64,000 nucleotides of DNA from Haloferax litoreum (GTDB lineage Archaea > Halobacteriota > Halobacteria > Halobacteriales > Haloferacaceae): the NCBI RefSeq assembly GCF_009674605.1, contig NZ_WKJO01000001.1:1240001-1304000 (forward strand), read 5' to 3'. Below the pieces are notes generated by a model, which saw only the letters and a list, made by a program, of their open reading frames with translations, did not search any database and was not told where the DNA came from. Shown here one piece after another: positions 16,385 through 25,130 of this stretch. Position 1 is the first letter of the stretch, and every line of letters starts with the position of its first letter. Position numbers and translations under genes: made by a program.

Positions 16385-16663
16385 TTAGTCGACGATGACT
16401 TCGACCGGACCGTCGTCGGCCGCTGCTGCGTCTTCCTTCTTCTCGCGGCTCTGACGCTCGTTCCAGAGGAGGCCGCCGACGACGACGAGGGCGACCCACG
16501 AGCGCCAATTCGCGAGGTTTAGCGTGTAGCCGATGCCGAAGGGCTTCTCGACGAGCATGCCCTTGCCGGGTTGCCAGTACGACGACAGGAGACGCCCTGC
16601 GCTCGGACGTTCGAAGTTGTAGGGGATGCCGAAGAGCGTTCCACTTTGCGGTTTGTCTACCAT
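16385..16663 (-). CDS. DUF5808-like small membrane-associated protein
   Basis: About 92 residues from ATG 16663 (MVDKPQSGTLF...). The pattern GIPYNFERPS, WQPGKGMLVEKPFGIGYTLNLANWRSWVALVVVGGLLW followed by a charged tail (RQSREKKEDAAAADDG) matches my recollection of DUF5808, in which one soluble aromatic-rich unit is followed by a single membrane helix. Function unknown. An in-frame GTG or similar at 16696 would add residues without support. Upstream lies kae1-bud32, 97 bases away. Confidence 0.7.
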   Translation of the reverse strand: MVDKPQSGTLFGIPYNFERPSAGRLLSSYWQPGKGMLVEKPFGIGYTLNLANWRSWVALVVVGGLLWNERQSREKKEDAAAADDGPVEVIVD

Positions 16664-16759
16664 ACGAGACAGGTACGCCCGCTGACGATAAATCATTTTG
16701 GCCTTCCGACCAGTTCCGACCGGGTCCGGGTGCCCACAACGGGACAGATTTTCGACAGC

Positions 16760-18418
16760 CTACCGATACCGGCCGCGGGACTCGACGTCCCGGAGGCGGG
16801 CGATGACTTCCTCCGACCCGACCGATTCGTAGCCTGCTTCGAGGGCGTCGACCAGCGGTCCGGCGTCGTCCGCTGTGCCTTCGACACTCTGAGCGAACAC
16901 GTGGAGGTCCATCGCGTGGTCTTCGACGTGGCCGGTGTGGAACCCGAGTCCGAAGTCGATGAGGTGGACGTGCGTCTCTCCGTCGGGTCCAGTTCCGACG
17001 CGGATGTTTCGCGTCGTCGGGTCACCGTGGACGATGCCTGCCTCGTGAAGGCGCGCGAGGTACTCGCCGACGACGCGGACGGCGGCCGGGTCGAGTCGTT
17101 CCGCGAGGTCAGCGTCTCCGACTCTCTGGAAGGTGATGACGCCATCGACGGGGTCTACGTCGCGGATGATTGGCGTCCGAACGCCCACCCGGCGAGCGTC
17201 GCTCGTCAGGCGTGCTTCCGCCTTCGTCCGCTCTCTGCGGAGTCTGTCGTCGAGTTCCGGGTGTCGGTACGTCTTGGGAACACGACGTTTGACGACTTCG
17301 TCGGTGCCGATATCGACTGTGGCTTCGGCCCCGCGGATGGCACCGTCGTCGGTGTAGGCGCGAGCGACCGATTCGTCGGTGCCGCGCCACGTCACTTCGA
17401 CCTGGTCCGGGCGGAAGTTCGGGTCCACGGCGGAGTCTTCGACGGCGAGGGTGTCGCCCGCGGCGAACATCCGCGCGCCGAGGAGGGCAATCATCCCCGC
17501 GTTGTCGCCGAGGAATCGCGGTTCGGGCGCGTGGAACTTCGCACCGCGCTGGTCGCACATCTCGGCGAGCATCTCGCGGAGGCGGGCGTTGTTCCCGACG
17601 CCGCCACCGAGGACGAGTTCGTCTGTCCCCGTGAGCGAGAGTGCACGCTCTGCGACTTCGGTGAGCATGCCGAAGATTGTCTCCTGCAACCCGGCGGAGA
17701 TGTCTTCGACGGGCGTGCCAGCGTCCGCCTCGTCCTTCGCGGCGCTCATGATGCCCGAGAAAGAGAAGTCCATCCCCTTGACGACGTACGGTAACTCGAC
17801 GTACTCGCCGTCTTTGGCGGCCGCTTCGACTTTGGGGCCGCCGGGGTGGGTCCACCCGACGTGGCGGGTGAACTTGTCGATGGCGTTACCGACGCCGGTG
17901 TCCATCGTCTCGCCGAGGACGCGGTAGCGACCGTTGTGGTAGCCGAGCAGGTGGGCGTTCGCGCCAGAGGCGTTCAGGCAGACGGGCGACTCGAACCCGG
18001 ACTGGTAGCGACCGATTTCGAGGTGGGCCACCATGTGGTTGACGCCGACGAGCGGTACGTCCAGCGTCTGGGCGACAGACCGGGCCGCAGTGCCGACGAT
18101 ACGGAGACACGGGCCAAGCCCCGGCCCGCGAGAGAACGCGACTGCGTCGACGACAGGGCCGTCTCCGTCGTGTCTGGCGGCGGCGTGGTCGAGGGCGGTT
18201 TCGACCACTTCGGGGATGGCGGTTCCCATGTGTTCGGCCGCCTCGCGCGGGTGGATGCCGCCGCTGTCGGGTTGATACGGGTTCGATTCGATGAAGATGT
18301 GGTCTGCAGACGGCTCTGGAGTTCGGTCGGTTCCGGCGCGAAGGGCGTCGGGGTCGTCCGTCTCGAAAACCGCGGCGCTCGCGGCCCACGCAGTACCTTC
18401 GATTCCGAGAATGCGCAT
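16760..18418 (-). CDS. kae1-bud32: Bifunctional KEOPS protein: Kae1 (tRNA t6A synthesis) fused to Bud32 kinase
   Basis: 552 residues. The N-terminal Kae1 part (about 1-325) shows MRILGIEGTAWA, the metal motif NHMVAHLEIG, LNASGANAHLLGY, and FSGIMSAAKD with VLGGGVGNN: the ASKHA-fold threonylcarbamoyltransferase that makes t6A37 in ANN-decoding tRNAs. The C-terminal Bud32 part (about 345-552) has a short N-lobe (VVKRRVPKTYRHP), catalytic GIVHGDPTTRN and DFG (LIDFGLGF). Bud32 is a small RIO-like kinase/ATPase that stimulates Kae1. The fusion is known in several euryarchaea including halophiles. It follows S24e by 36 bases and ends the information-processing string. Confidence 0.96.
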   Translation of the reverse strand: MRILGIEGTAWAASAAVFETDDPDALRAGTDRTPEPSADHIFIESNPYQPDSGGIHPREAAEHMGTAIPEVVETALDHAAARHDGDGPVVDAVAFSRGPGLGPCLRIVGTAARSVAQTLDVPLVGVNHMVAHLEIGRYQSGFESPVCLNASGANAHLLGYHNGRYRVLGETMDTGVGNAIDKFTRHVGWTHPGGPKVEAAAKDGEYVELPYVVKGMDFSFSGIMSAAKDEADAGTPVEDISAGLQETIFGMLTEVAERALSLTGTDELVLGGGVGNNARLREMLAEMCDQRGAKFHAPEPRFLGDNAGMIALLGARMFAAGDTLAVEDSAVDPNFRPDQVEVTWRGTDESVARAYTDDGAIRGAEATVDIGTDEVVKRRVPKTYRHPELDDRLRRERTKAEARLTSDARRVGVRTPIIRDVDPVDGVITFQRVGDADLAERLDPAAVRVVGEYLARLHEAGIVHGDPTTRNIRVGTGPDGETHVHLIDFGLGFHTGHVEDHAMDLHVFAQSVEGTADDAGPLVDALEAGYESVGSEEVIARLRDVESRGRYR

Positions 18419-18454
18419 CGAGAGTTGGTCGAAAACGGCGATTCGAAACCGAGA

Positions 18455-18760
18455 TTAGGCCTCTTCGGCCTCGGCTTCGGCGTCGGTAATCTTGTTGCGT
18501 TCGAGCATGTGTTCCTGTTCGACGTCGCGGGCGAACTCGGGGCTCTCGTAGACCTTCGCGTAGCCAGCGGTCTTGCGCATGCCGAACTTCGTGTCGAGTT
18601 CGTGGACGACGACTTCGTCAGAGTCCTTGTTCAACTTGGCCGCGAGCGAGTCACGAACCGACAGACGGGAGGGCGTCGCTTCCTCGTGGACGATCTCGAA
18701 TCGGACGTCCGAGCGGTGCAACATGGGGTTCTCCTCCTCGGAGATGATTTCGATTTCCAT
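18455..18760 (-). CDS. rps24e: 30S ribosomal protein S24e
   Basis: 101 residues, MEIEIISEEENPMLHRSDVRFEIVHEEATPSR... with the family features NPMLHR and TKFGMRKTAGYAKVY. A small-subunit protein specific to archaea and eukaryotes. Lies between the dephospho-CoA kinase and kae1-bud32 genes. In many euryarchaea the ribosomal protein S27Ae gene follows; here only 36 bases separate S24e from Kae1, so S27Ae is elsewhere. Confidence 0.95.
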   Translation of the reverse strand: MEIEIISEEENPMLHRSDVRFEIVHEEATPSRLSVRDSLAAKLNKDSDEVVVHELDTKFGMRKTAGYAKVYESPEFARDVEQEHMLERNKITDAEAEAEEA

Positions 18761-18850
18761 GGTTAGTTACCCGTAATTGCCCGCGAAGCAAGTAAAAGGA
18801 TTTCGAAGGGAAGAGGAGCGGCAGCGAATCGAGGGAAGAGAGACCGTTAG

Positions 18851-19390
18851 TCAGGCCTCGATAGGGGCGAGAACGGCGTCGGAATCGCCGTCGAACTGCG
18901 ACAACAGGTCACGCATCTCCGTCTTGGCCGCCTCGTCGACGGTGAGACGGACCATTCCCTCGTCCGGTTGGCCGTAGACGACGGTCGAACCGAGGGGCGC
19001 GGCGAGGACCGCAGGGAGGGTCGCGAGGTCCTCTTCGCCCTCGACGAGGAGGGTCGTCGGTTCGCCGGCAGCGAGTGCGTCGACGAGCGCCGCGACGAGG
19101 TCACGGGAGATGGTGCCCGGTTCGTTCGTGACCTCGACGAGACGACCCGTTTCGACTGCTCGACGAATCTCGTCGCCGACGGCCTCTCGTTTCGTCTTTC
19201 CGTCGACGACTGCCACGTCTGGTGGCCGGCCGGCGCGGCGGAGGTAGAAGGTGACGACGTCGCCGACGGCGACGAGTGGCGCGTTCGCCTCCTCGCTCGA
19301 TGCATCTGCGAGGAGTGCCTCGGCCTCCGTGTAGATGGGGCCGAACGGCTCTTTGAACGCCGCTCGAAGCGCCGTCGGCAGGGTGAGCAT
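18851..19390 (-). CDS. GTP-dependent dephospho-CoA kinase (DUF359)
   Basis: 179 residues. The features LPTALRAAFKEPFGPIY, VGDVVTFYL, PDVAVVDGKTKR, VTNEPGTISRDL, LLVEGEEDLATLPAVLAAPLGSTVVYGQPDEGMV match the archaeal enzyme first defined in Thermococcus, which uses GTP to phosphorylate dephospho-CoA in the last step of coenzyme A synthesis. The GEEDL and YGQP segments resemble thiamine-pyrophosphokinase-like active-site parts. It starts one base after the Spt4 stop, so the two are co-transcribed. The gene lies in a transcription/translation string, its usual archaeal neighbourhood. Confidence 0.9.
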   Translation of the reverse strand: MLTLPTALRAAFKEPFGPIYTEAEALLADASSEEANAPLVAVGDVVTFYLRRAGRPPDVAVVDGKTKREAVGDEIRRAVETGRLVEVTNEPGTISRDLVAALVDALAAGEPTTLLVEGEEDLATLPAVLAAPLGSTVVYGQPDEGMVRLTVDEAAKTEMRDLLSQFDGDSDAVLAPIEA

Positions 19391-19391
19391 C

Positions 19392-19589
19392 TCAGCGGAC
19401 CTTGAGCGCGTAGCCGCCGGGTTCGGTGACGTTCATCTCGGTGGCGATTTCGCTCTCTTCGGGGTGCGTGATGACGACGTAGCCTGCCCAGTCTTCGGTG
19501 AGGCTGCTCGACCCGCAGTTCTCACAGGTCTGTTTGTCGGGCTCGTTGACGAAGTGGCACTCGCGGCAGGCGAGGCGTTTCTTCGCCAT
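19392..19589 (-). CDS. spt4: Transcription elongation factor Spt4 (RpoE2-type)
   Basis: 65 residues. Zinc ribbon of the form C-x2-C-x11-C-x2-C (CREC ... CENC) followed by SSLTEDWAGYVVITHPEESEIA, the Spt4 core. It binds Spt5 and keeps RNA polymerase processive. Starts at 19589, the final base of the RpoE1 stop codon, a 1-base overlap. Confidence 0.95.
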   Translation of the reverse strand: MAKKRLACRECHFVNEPDKQTCENCGSSSLTEDWAGYVVITHPEESEIATEMNVTEPGGYALKVR

Positions 19590-20161
19590 CAGTTACCCTC
19601 CGCCGAGGCCTCGCTCTGCTGGCGCTTCTTTTCGAGCCAGCCGTGCTTGCCGAGCCCCGGCTGTTTCGCGGTCAGGCCAATCTTCGAGTCGCGCGGGTTG
19701 CGCTCGTCGATACTCTTCGTGACGATGCGGGCGCGCACCTCGTCGTCCACGGCGAGCGTCTGGTTGGACTCCGTCGACGCGAGTTGCTGGTTCTCGCCGT
19801 CGTAGGCGAGGTATTCGTCGGAAATCTGTGAGACGTGGAGCAGTCCGTCGACCGGACCGATGCCGACGAAGGCACCGAACTCGACGACTTCGACGACGAT
19901 GCCGTCGACGACTTCCTGCATGTCTGGGTCGTAGGTAATCGCGTCGAACTCGGCTTCGTAGTAGACGCCGGGGCGGTTGGGCAATACGGTGCCCTCGCCG
20001 ACGTCGTGGACGTTCACGACGCTCACGACGCTCCCCACGTCTTCGTCCATCCGTCCTTCCAGTTTGTCCTGCAACAGTCGCTTGACCCGCTCGGGCGTCA
20101 CATCGCCCAAGTGGCGTGGCGGGACTTCGACTGTGTCTTTGAGTCGTACCCGTTTGTACAT
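19589..20161 (-). CDS. rpoE1: DNA-directed RNA polymerase subunit E' (RpoE1/Rpo7)
   Basis: 190 residues from the ATG at 20161 (MYKRVRLKDTVEVPP...). An N-terminal RNP-like part (PRHLGDVTPERVKRLLQDKLEGR, GSVVSVVNVHDVGEG) is followed by an S1 OB-fold (VDGIVVEVVEFGAFVGIGPVDGLLHVSQIS) and a C-terminal acidic extension. It forms the polymerase stalk with Rpo4 and contacts emerging RNA. An upstream in-frame extension to 20344 would run through the PIN gene and is rejected. Followed by spt4 with 1-base overlap. Confidence 0.96.
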   Translation of the reverse strand: MYKRVRLKDTVEVPPRHLGDVTPERVKRLLQDKLEGRMDEDVGSVVSVVNVHDVGEGTVLPNRPGVYYEAEFDAITYDPDMQEVVDGIVVEVVEFGAFVGIGPVDGLLHVSQISDEYLAYDGENQQLASTESNQTLAVDDEVRARIVTKSIDERNPRDSKIGLTAKQPGLGKHGWLEKKRQQSEASAEGN

Positions 20162-20168
20162 AGTTTCG

Positions 20169-20558
20169 TTATGGTTCCGTGACCGCCAGTGTGGCGTGCC
20201 CCCGGATGCCGATGACGGGAATCCCGCATTCGAGCACCCTGTCACGGAGGGGCTTGTCGTTCGTGACGACGTAGTCGACGTCGCCGGAGTCGGCGAGTTC
20301 GACGACTGCGTCGTCGGCGTACGATTCGTCCGTTTCGACCGCACGGCACCGGGTCGCTAGGTCCGCACCCACGCTCGCGGCGACGGCCTCCGTCCCGCCG
20401 CCCGTCGAGAGCTTCTCCAGCTCGTCGAGGACGGCCGTGGGGACGACGAGGTCCACGTCGGCCGCGAGTAACCGGTCGAGTTCGTCGAACACGCGAACGT
20501 CGAGTTCGACCGGCATCATGAGTGCGTTCGTGTCCATAACGACTACGGTGGCGGTCAC
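20169..20558 (-). CDS. PIN-domain ribonuclease of the Utp24/FCF1-like type in the eIF2-gamma operon
   Basis: About 129 residues starting with GTG at 20558 (VTATVVVMDTNALMMP...). The N-terminal strand before MDTNALM is needed for the PIN fold, so I prefer this GTG to the ATG at 20537. Conserved acidic residues lie at MDTN, DELEKLSTGGG and YVVTNDKPLRDRV. Proteins of this type in eIF2-gamma operons resemble eukaryotic Utp24/Fcf1, which cut pre-18S rRNA, and a role in rRNA maturation is plausible. It begins 2 bases after the eIF2-gamma stop and ends 8 bases before the RpoE1 start. Confidence 0.85.
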   Translation of the reverse strand: MTATVVVMDTNALMMPVELDVRVFDELDRLLAADVDLVVPTAVLDELEKLSTGGGTEAVAASVGADLATRCRAVETDESYADDAVVELADSGDVDYVVTNDKPLRDRVLECGIPVIGIRGHATLAVTEP

Positions 20559-20559
20559 G

Positions 20560-21792
20560 TCACTTGAGCGTCCCGATACCGATGAGGCGCCAGCGCGCAC
20601 CGACACGGCGGTTGATAGCTATCTTCGCGCCTTCCGCTGCACAGACTGGGCGCTTGAGCTTCACTTCGGCCTCGCCGCTGCGCGCACTCGTCACGGCACC
20701 GACGGTAGTCGCGGTGCCGACGGTGAGCATCAGCGGTTCGCCCGTGGAAATCTCGTCGACGCTGTCGTCTTCGCTGCCGACGACACGGTCGAGGAGTTCC
20801 ACGTCCATCGTGAACTGCTCGCGCGTCGGGGGGAGCGTGCCGGGCTTGCCGGCGACCTGTCCCGCGAGGGCGTCACCCTTCGTGACGCTCGGGTCGAGAC
20901 CGGTCCCGACACCACAGAGGCCGCCGGGGCGGACTTCGTCGACCATGTTCCCGCCCGCTTGCAGCGAGCGAATCTCGGTCGTGATAGAGCGCCACTCGGT
21001 CTGGCCTTCTTCTTCGACTTCGCGGCCGGGGCGAAGTTCGAGTTCCTCGCCTTCTTCGAGTTTGCCGGCGACGACGCTGCCGCCGATGACGCCGCCCATG
21101 AGTCCGTCCCAGGTCGTCCCCGGGCGGTTGATGTCGAAACTGCGTGCGACGAACATGCGACTGTCTTCGCTCTCGTCGCGCTCGGGCGTCGGAATCTCGT
21201 TCTCGATAGCCTCGATGAGGACGTCGAGGTTGACCTCCTGCTGGGCGCTGATCGGGACGATCGGCGCGTCCTCGGCGACCGTTCCCTTCACGAACTCCTG
21301 AATCTGCTCGTAGTTCTCTATCGCCCGCTCGCGGTCGACGAGGTCGACCTTGTTCTGGGCGATGACGATGTTCTCGATACCGATGATATCGAGCGCCATC
21401 AGGTGTTCTGCCGTCTGCGCCTGTGGGACCTCTTCGGTGGCGCTGACGAGAAGAACAGCGCCGTCCATGATGGCCGCCCCAGAGAGCATCGTCGCCATGA
21501 GCGTCTCGTGGCCGGGCGCGTCGACGAACGAGACGGTACGCAGGACGTCAGTCTCGGTCCCGTCTTCGGTCTCTTCTTCGACTGTGTAACACTCCGGCGC
21601 ATCGACGCCGGGAATCTGTCGGAACGTCGCGTCGGCGTACCCGAGGCGGATGGAGATACCGCGCTTCATCTCCTCGGAGTGCTGGTCCGTCCACGACCCA
21701 GACAACGCTTGGACGAGCGTCGTCTTTCCGTGGTCGACGTGACCGACGAGTCCGATGTTCACCTCCGGTTGTTGTGGATTTTTCGTCACCAT
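20560..21792 (-). CDS. eif2g: Translation initiation factor aIF2 gamma subunit
   Basis: 410 residues. GTPase motifs: G1 GHVDHGKT (about 17-24), G3 DAPGHE, G4 NKVD. Then come beta-barrel domains II ([31 protein letters not shown]) and III ending [11 protein letters not shown]. With alpha and beta subunits it delivers initiator Met-tRNA to the 30S subunit. First gene of the minus-strand string running to kae1-bud32. An AT-poor upstream region from 21793 holds its promoter; an SD-like GGAGG (complement of the CCTCC at 21787-region) may lie just upstream of ATG. Confidence 0.97.
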   Translation of the reverse strand: MVTKNPQQPEVNIGLVGHVDHGKTTLVQALSGSWTDQHSEEMKRGISIRLGYADATFRQIPGVDAPECYTVEEETEDGTETDVLRTVSFVDAPGHETLMATMLSGAAIMDGAVLLVSATEEVPQAQTAEHLMALDIIGIENIVIAQNKVDLVDRERAIENYEQIQEFVKGTVAEDAPIVPISAQQEVNLDVLIEAIENEIPTPERDESEDSRMFVARSFDINRPGTTWDGLMGGVIGGSVVAGKLEEGEELELRPGREVEEEGQTEWRSITTEIRSLQAGGNMVDEVRPGGLCGVGTGLDPSVTKGDALAGQVAGKPGTLPPTREQFTMDVELLDRVVGSEDDSVDEISTGEPLMLTVGTATTVGAVTSARSGEAEVKLKRPVCAAEGAKIAINRRVGARWRLIGIGTLK

Positions 21793-21983
21793 TGACCTCC
21801 TGAGAGTAATCTTGCGTGAACTTGGCCGCGAACGACTGATAAAGGTGCTGTTCTCGGAGCGGCGACGCTGTGGCTACGTCGGGCGGTCACACACGACGCG
21901 GCCCGATTCAGGGGGCGCCCCGGTCCAGTGTGACTCGGATTGTCCACGTCGTCTGTCGCTTCTCGTGGTGTGTCGACCGCGCC

Positions 21984-22793
21984 TCACTCGACTGCCGTGA
22001 CGAGTGACCGAAGTTCCTCCCGGTACGCGTCCGGGGTCAACCCGAGGTCGATATCGACCGACACCTCGATGGCCGAGGTGGGTTCTTTGGTCACACCGAG
22101 GTCGAGGTTCTCTCCGGGGTGTGCGCCACCGGCGACGAGAATCGACCCGTCGTGTTCCCACACCGCGAGGAACCCGCTCACTCCGAGTTTCTTCCCCTCG
22201 ATTGCTATCTGCTTCTCGTCGGTCAGCGGGAACGTGATTCCCTCGAACGGGAAGGACGCAGTGTAGTTGGTCACGCGCGCGGACTCTCCCGTCTCGACCG
22301 TCATCGACCCGGTCGACGCCTGTTCGATGTCGGAGAGGCCGGCCGATTCCAATTGCGACTCGAACTGGGCGCGCGCTTGCGTCTCCACCTGTTCGACGAC
22401 TGGGTCCCGCGCCGCGTCGGGGATGGTCGCGAGACTCGGGTCGAGTGTCACGCGCGTGGCGAAGAACATTGAGAACTGCCCTTCGGCCTGTCCGAGCGTC
22501 TTCTCTTTCAACTCGGTCGCCAACTCGACGTCTTCGAAGACGAGTGTCCGGAACGCCGCCGAGACACTCACCGGACCGAACGACTCCTCGAACGCCGGGT
22601 CGCGGGTCTGTTCGTCGACTTGCTCCCAGCCTCCGTCTTCGAGTTTCGACACCGGTACCTTCGGCGGTCCGCGCGCGGCACTGGCGGTACTCCCTGAACT
22701 GCATCCCGCGAGACCGGCGAGTCCAGCACTCGCGGCCACACCGAGGTACGTCCGTCGCCCAATCTGGTGGTTCGTGTCGTCCTGCCCGGGCAT
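21984..22793 (-). CDS. Tat-exported lipoprotein, DUF6517-like
   Basis: 269 residues. GRRTYLGVAASAGLAGLAGC gives a twin-arginine signal and lipobox, so the mature protein is lipid-anchored outside the cell. The body has a repeated beta/alpha pattern and a conserved-looking NYTASFPFEGITFPLTDEKQIAIEGKKLGVSGFLAVWEHDGSILVAGGAHPGENLD. This matches my recollection of DUF6517, a haloarchaeal lipoprotein family of unknown role; the identification is tentative. It is divergent from nothing close; a 191-base gap to the eIF2-gamma start shows no further ORF. Confidence 0.75.
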   Translation of the reverse strand: MPGQDDTNHQIGRRTYLGVAASAGLAGLAGCSSGSTASAARGPPKVPVSKLEDGGWEQVDEQTRDPAFEESFGPVSVSAAFRTLVFEDVELATELKEKTLGQAEGQFSMFFATRVTLDPSLATIPDAARDPVVEQVETQARAQFESQLESAGLSDIEQASTGSMTVETGESARVTNYTASFPFEGITFPLTDEKQIAIEGKKLGVSGFLAVWEHDGSILVAGGAHPGENLDLGVTKEPTSAIEVSVDIDLGLTPDAYREELRSLVTAVE

Positions 22794-22896
22794 TGCACGG
22801 AGTTGCTTCGTCTTCGTTCAAATAGGTACGGGAAGGTGACAGTCTGTCTTTCTCGGCTGTCTCGCCATCGACGAATCATGGTTCGACTCCGTTGAC

Positions 22897-23598
22897 CTAC
22901 GTGTCGCGTGTTCCTGCTCGAATCTGCAGTGTCCGCCCGTAGAGAAGCAATCCGATGCCGGCGAGCGCAGTCGCCCCACGCACGTATTCGTCCCAGTGCC
23001 TGTTCGGTCCGTTGTACGCCCATCCACCGGGCGTGTAGAACTGCCCCTCGTACTCCACGAGTTCGTGGGTCTCCTGCCAGTACTCCCACCCAGCGATGGG
23101 GTCGCTCGTGCGGACGGTTCCTGACTCGAAGAGTCGCTCGAACTCCTGTGGGAACGTCTCAGCCTCCAGTGCCGCGATATCCATCGCGGTCCGGTTCGAG
23201 ATGGCCTCGACCCGCAACTCTACGGAGTCGTTGCCGAGTGACTCGTGATGGAGTCTGTAGAACGCGTCGTCTCTCGGGTAGTACGCGACCTGGTACAGAC
23301 AGAAGGCGGGCATCTCGGCGCAGTTCGCTCGCTCGGAGTCGACGACTCGGGGGCCGTCCGCACGAACCTGCGAGACGGTCTGACACTCCGGGTCGTCGTC
23401 GACGCAGGTCAACACGTCGTCGGAGTACGTGATGTGCTCGGCCCACTTCGAGTCGGGGGAAACTTCGACCACCTCGTATCGATACGTCGGAACGATGGCA
23501 CCCATCGGTGCGAAGACGGCAGTGAACACCAGAACCGTCCCCAGCACGACGACCAGCAGGCCGCGGCGGTGAGGGGAGAGCGAAACGGGGAATCGCAT
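22897..23598 (-). CDS. Membrane protein of unknown function with a large extracellular loop
   Basis: 233 residues with a membrane helix near each end (LLVVVLGTVLVFTAVFAPMGAIV and YVRGATALAGIGLLLYGRTLQ). The roughly 165-residue segment between them is likely outside the cell and has four cysteines in CVDDDPEC, ANCAEMPAFC spacing, suggesting disulfides. No family is recognised. Divergent from the DUF5787 gene, sharing the 113-base intergenic region. Confidence 0.7.
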   Translation of the reverse strand: MRFPVSLSPHRRGLLVVVLGTVLVFTAVFAPMGAIVPTYRYEVVEVSPDSKWAEHITYSDDVLTCVDDDPECQTVSQVRADGPRVVDSERANCAEMPAFCLYQVAYYPRDDAFYRLHHESLGNDSVELRVEAISNRTAMDIAALEAETFPQEFERLFESGTVRTSDPIAGWEYWQETHELVEYEGQFYTPGGWAYNGPNRHWDEYVRGATALAGIGLLLYGRTLQIRAGTRDT

Positions 23599-23711
23599 CG
23601 TCAGCCGGTACGACCAGTTCTGACATAAAGTCTGTTCGATGATACGTTCGCGAGTGGCTGGACCGTCGAGTGAGAGCGAGGCTTTTCACGTTCGCTTTCC
23701 CAGTCACAGGT

Positions 23712-24695
23712 GTGCCCACACCGGTCTCGTCACCCTCGGAGTTCGCCTTCGAACTGGCACTGTGTGCCCACCTCGAAGAGGTGACAGACTGGCTTCCGGC
23801 CCGGCAACTCGGCGCGTCCGTCGCGTCGCCGGGGAGTCGAATCATCGACGTATGTGCCGTCGTTCCCGGCCCCGAGTTCGACGACCGGTCGCGCATCACC
23901 AGTCGAGACATCCCTGCCACTGCTATCGAGAGCGAGGTGGGTGTCGGCCACGCCGTCTTCTGGCGCGATGCGTTCGACTGCCACCCCGCCCGCGCCCGTC
24001 GCGCGACGGACCGCGCCGTCGAGGCCGGGTTCTTCGAGTCCGAACACCGCCGTGGGCGGGAGTACGTCCGCCGCGCGACCCGCTATCCCGACGAGTGGTT
24101 CTCCCGTCTCGTCGGTATCGAGAACAAACCGGACCTCGGCGAACCCGGCGACCTGTTGCGACAACTTCGCCTCGACGTGAGTCTCGCCCTCTTCGACGAA
24201 GTCGTCCTCGCCACCGAGAGTTACGTCACCGGTGCGCACCTCAACCGCATCCCCGAGGAAGTCGGTGTCTGGCGGTTCGACCCCGAGACTGGCGAGCGAG
24301 AAATCGTCCGCGATGCCGACCCACTCGCCACCGACGCAACTGGCGTCGAACCCGTCGAGTACGAGTCGCTCCACACCGACGTGGCACTGGTCTCACCCGC
24401 GGACAAGCGTACTGCCCGTCTCAGACTCGCGGAACGCGCCTACGGCAAAGGGTGGCGGGGATACGACGTGCCGGGGTGTGCCTCCGCCGGCGTCGACGCC
24501 GTCGGTCGGCCCGTGTGTTCGCACTTCGGCCGTGTCGTCGACCCGGGGGCCGAATGCGGGTCCAACTGTCCGGCGTTCGGCCCTGCCGACCCGCCGGAAC
24601 TCGACCGGGGCGCACTCCGCGACGCACGCACTGGGTGGGTTGCGGACCCCGACGGTGTCGCTCGGAGGCAGTCGGGACTGGACCGATTCTGGTGA
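23712..24695 (+). CDS. DUF5787-family cytoplasmic protein, cysteine-rich C-terminus
   Basis: About 327 residues from GTG 23712 (PTPVSSPSEFAFELALCAHLE...), with another GTG in frame at 23670. The N-terminal part looks nuclease- or winged-helix-like: FELALCAHLE, RIIDVCAVVPGPEF, ESEHRRGREYVRRATRYPDEWFSRLVGIENKPDLG. The IENKPDL motif (E-x-K) is what one sees in restriction-type nuclease folds (PD-ExK), so a DNA-acting enzyme is conceivable. The C-terminus has a CxnC...CxnCxxxC cluster (CASAG...CSHFG...ECGSNCPAFG), a possible metal site. I know the family as DUF5787 in halophiles; its function is unknown. Confidence 0.75.
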   Translation: MPTPVSSPSEFAFELALCAHLEEVTDWLPARQLGASVASPGSRIIDVCAVVPGPEFDDRSRITSRDIPATAIESEVGVGHAVFWRDAFDCHPARARRATDRAVEAGFFESEHRRGREYVRRATRYPDEWFSRLVGIENKPDLGEPGDLLRQLRLDVSLALFDEVVLATESYVTGAHLNRIPEEVGVWRFDPETGEREIVRDADPLATDATGVEPVEYESLHTDVALVSPADKRTARLRLAERAYGKGWRGYDVPGCASAGVDAVGRPVCSHFGRVVDPGAECGSNCPAFGPADPPELDRGALRDARTGWVADPDGVARRQSGLDRFW

Positions 24696-24705
24696 CGTCC
24701 CCTCG

Positions 24706-24888
24706 TTACTCTGTCCGTTCACCGGAGTAGTACCACCCGAGTGTGACGACGATGCCGAAGACGAGCATGAACACCGCGCCGTCGACCCAGTTGGGTTCAC
24801 CGGACAGTGAGGCGACGAGATACCAGACGACGCCAGCGGTGAGGGCCATCGGCGTCGCGTATCGGAGTGCGTCGGTGATTTCGGACAC
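24706..24888 (-). CDS. Tiny two-helix membrane protein 1 of three
   Basis: 60 residues, MSEITDALRYATPMAL... with two hydrophobic segments (TAGVVWYLVASL and AVFMLVFGIVVTLGWYY). A charged N-terminus and C-terminus point both ends to the cytoplasm. No family recognised. Next upstream gene on this strand is the second tiny membrane protein, 29 bases away; convergent with DUF5787. Confidence 0.65.
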   Translation of the reverse strand: MSEITDALRYATPMALTAGVVWYLVASLSGEPNWVDGAVFMLVFGIVVTLGWYYSGERTE

Positions 24889-24917
24889 GCGTCACCCGAC
24901 GACGGCCACTCGGAAAA

Positions 24918-25130
24918 TCACTCTGTCTCGGCGCGTCGCTCCATGTAGTTCCAGTAGGTGACGAGCAACGCACCCACGACGGCGACGAAGACGACCTGTA
25001 CGACGGCACCGAAGAAGTCCACCTGTCCCGTGTCAACGTAGGTTGCGACGAGTGTCGCCGCCGCTATGCCGACACCAGCCACCACGAGATACCTGAATGC
25101 TTGGTCTTCGAAGATGGTGCGAAGCGTCAC
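24918..25130 (-). CDS. Tiny two-helix membrane protein 2 of three
   Basis: 70 residues, MTLRTIFEDQAFRYL... with helices YLVVAGVGIAAATLVATYV and FFGAVVQVVFVAVVGALLVTYW, ending in the charged NYMERRAETE. Its start ATG overlaps the stop of the third protein's gene by 4 bases (ATGA), so the two are translated together. Confidence 0.7.
   Translation of the reverse strand: MTLRTIFEDQAFRYLVVAGVGIAAATLVATYVDTGQVDFFGAVVQVVFVAVVGALLVTYWNYMERRAETE

Noticed and set aside
20437-21795. 452-codon plus-strand frame opposite the eIF2-gamma gene
   Set aside because: Antisense shadow of a highly conserved gene; the product is Asp/Arg-rich low-complexity sequence without motifs.
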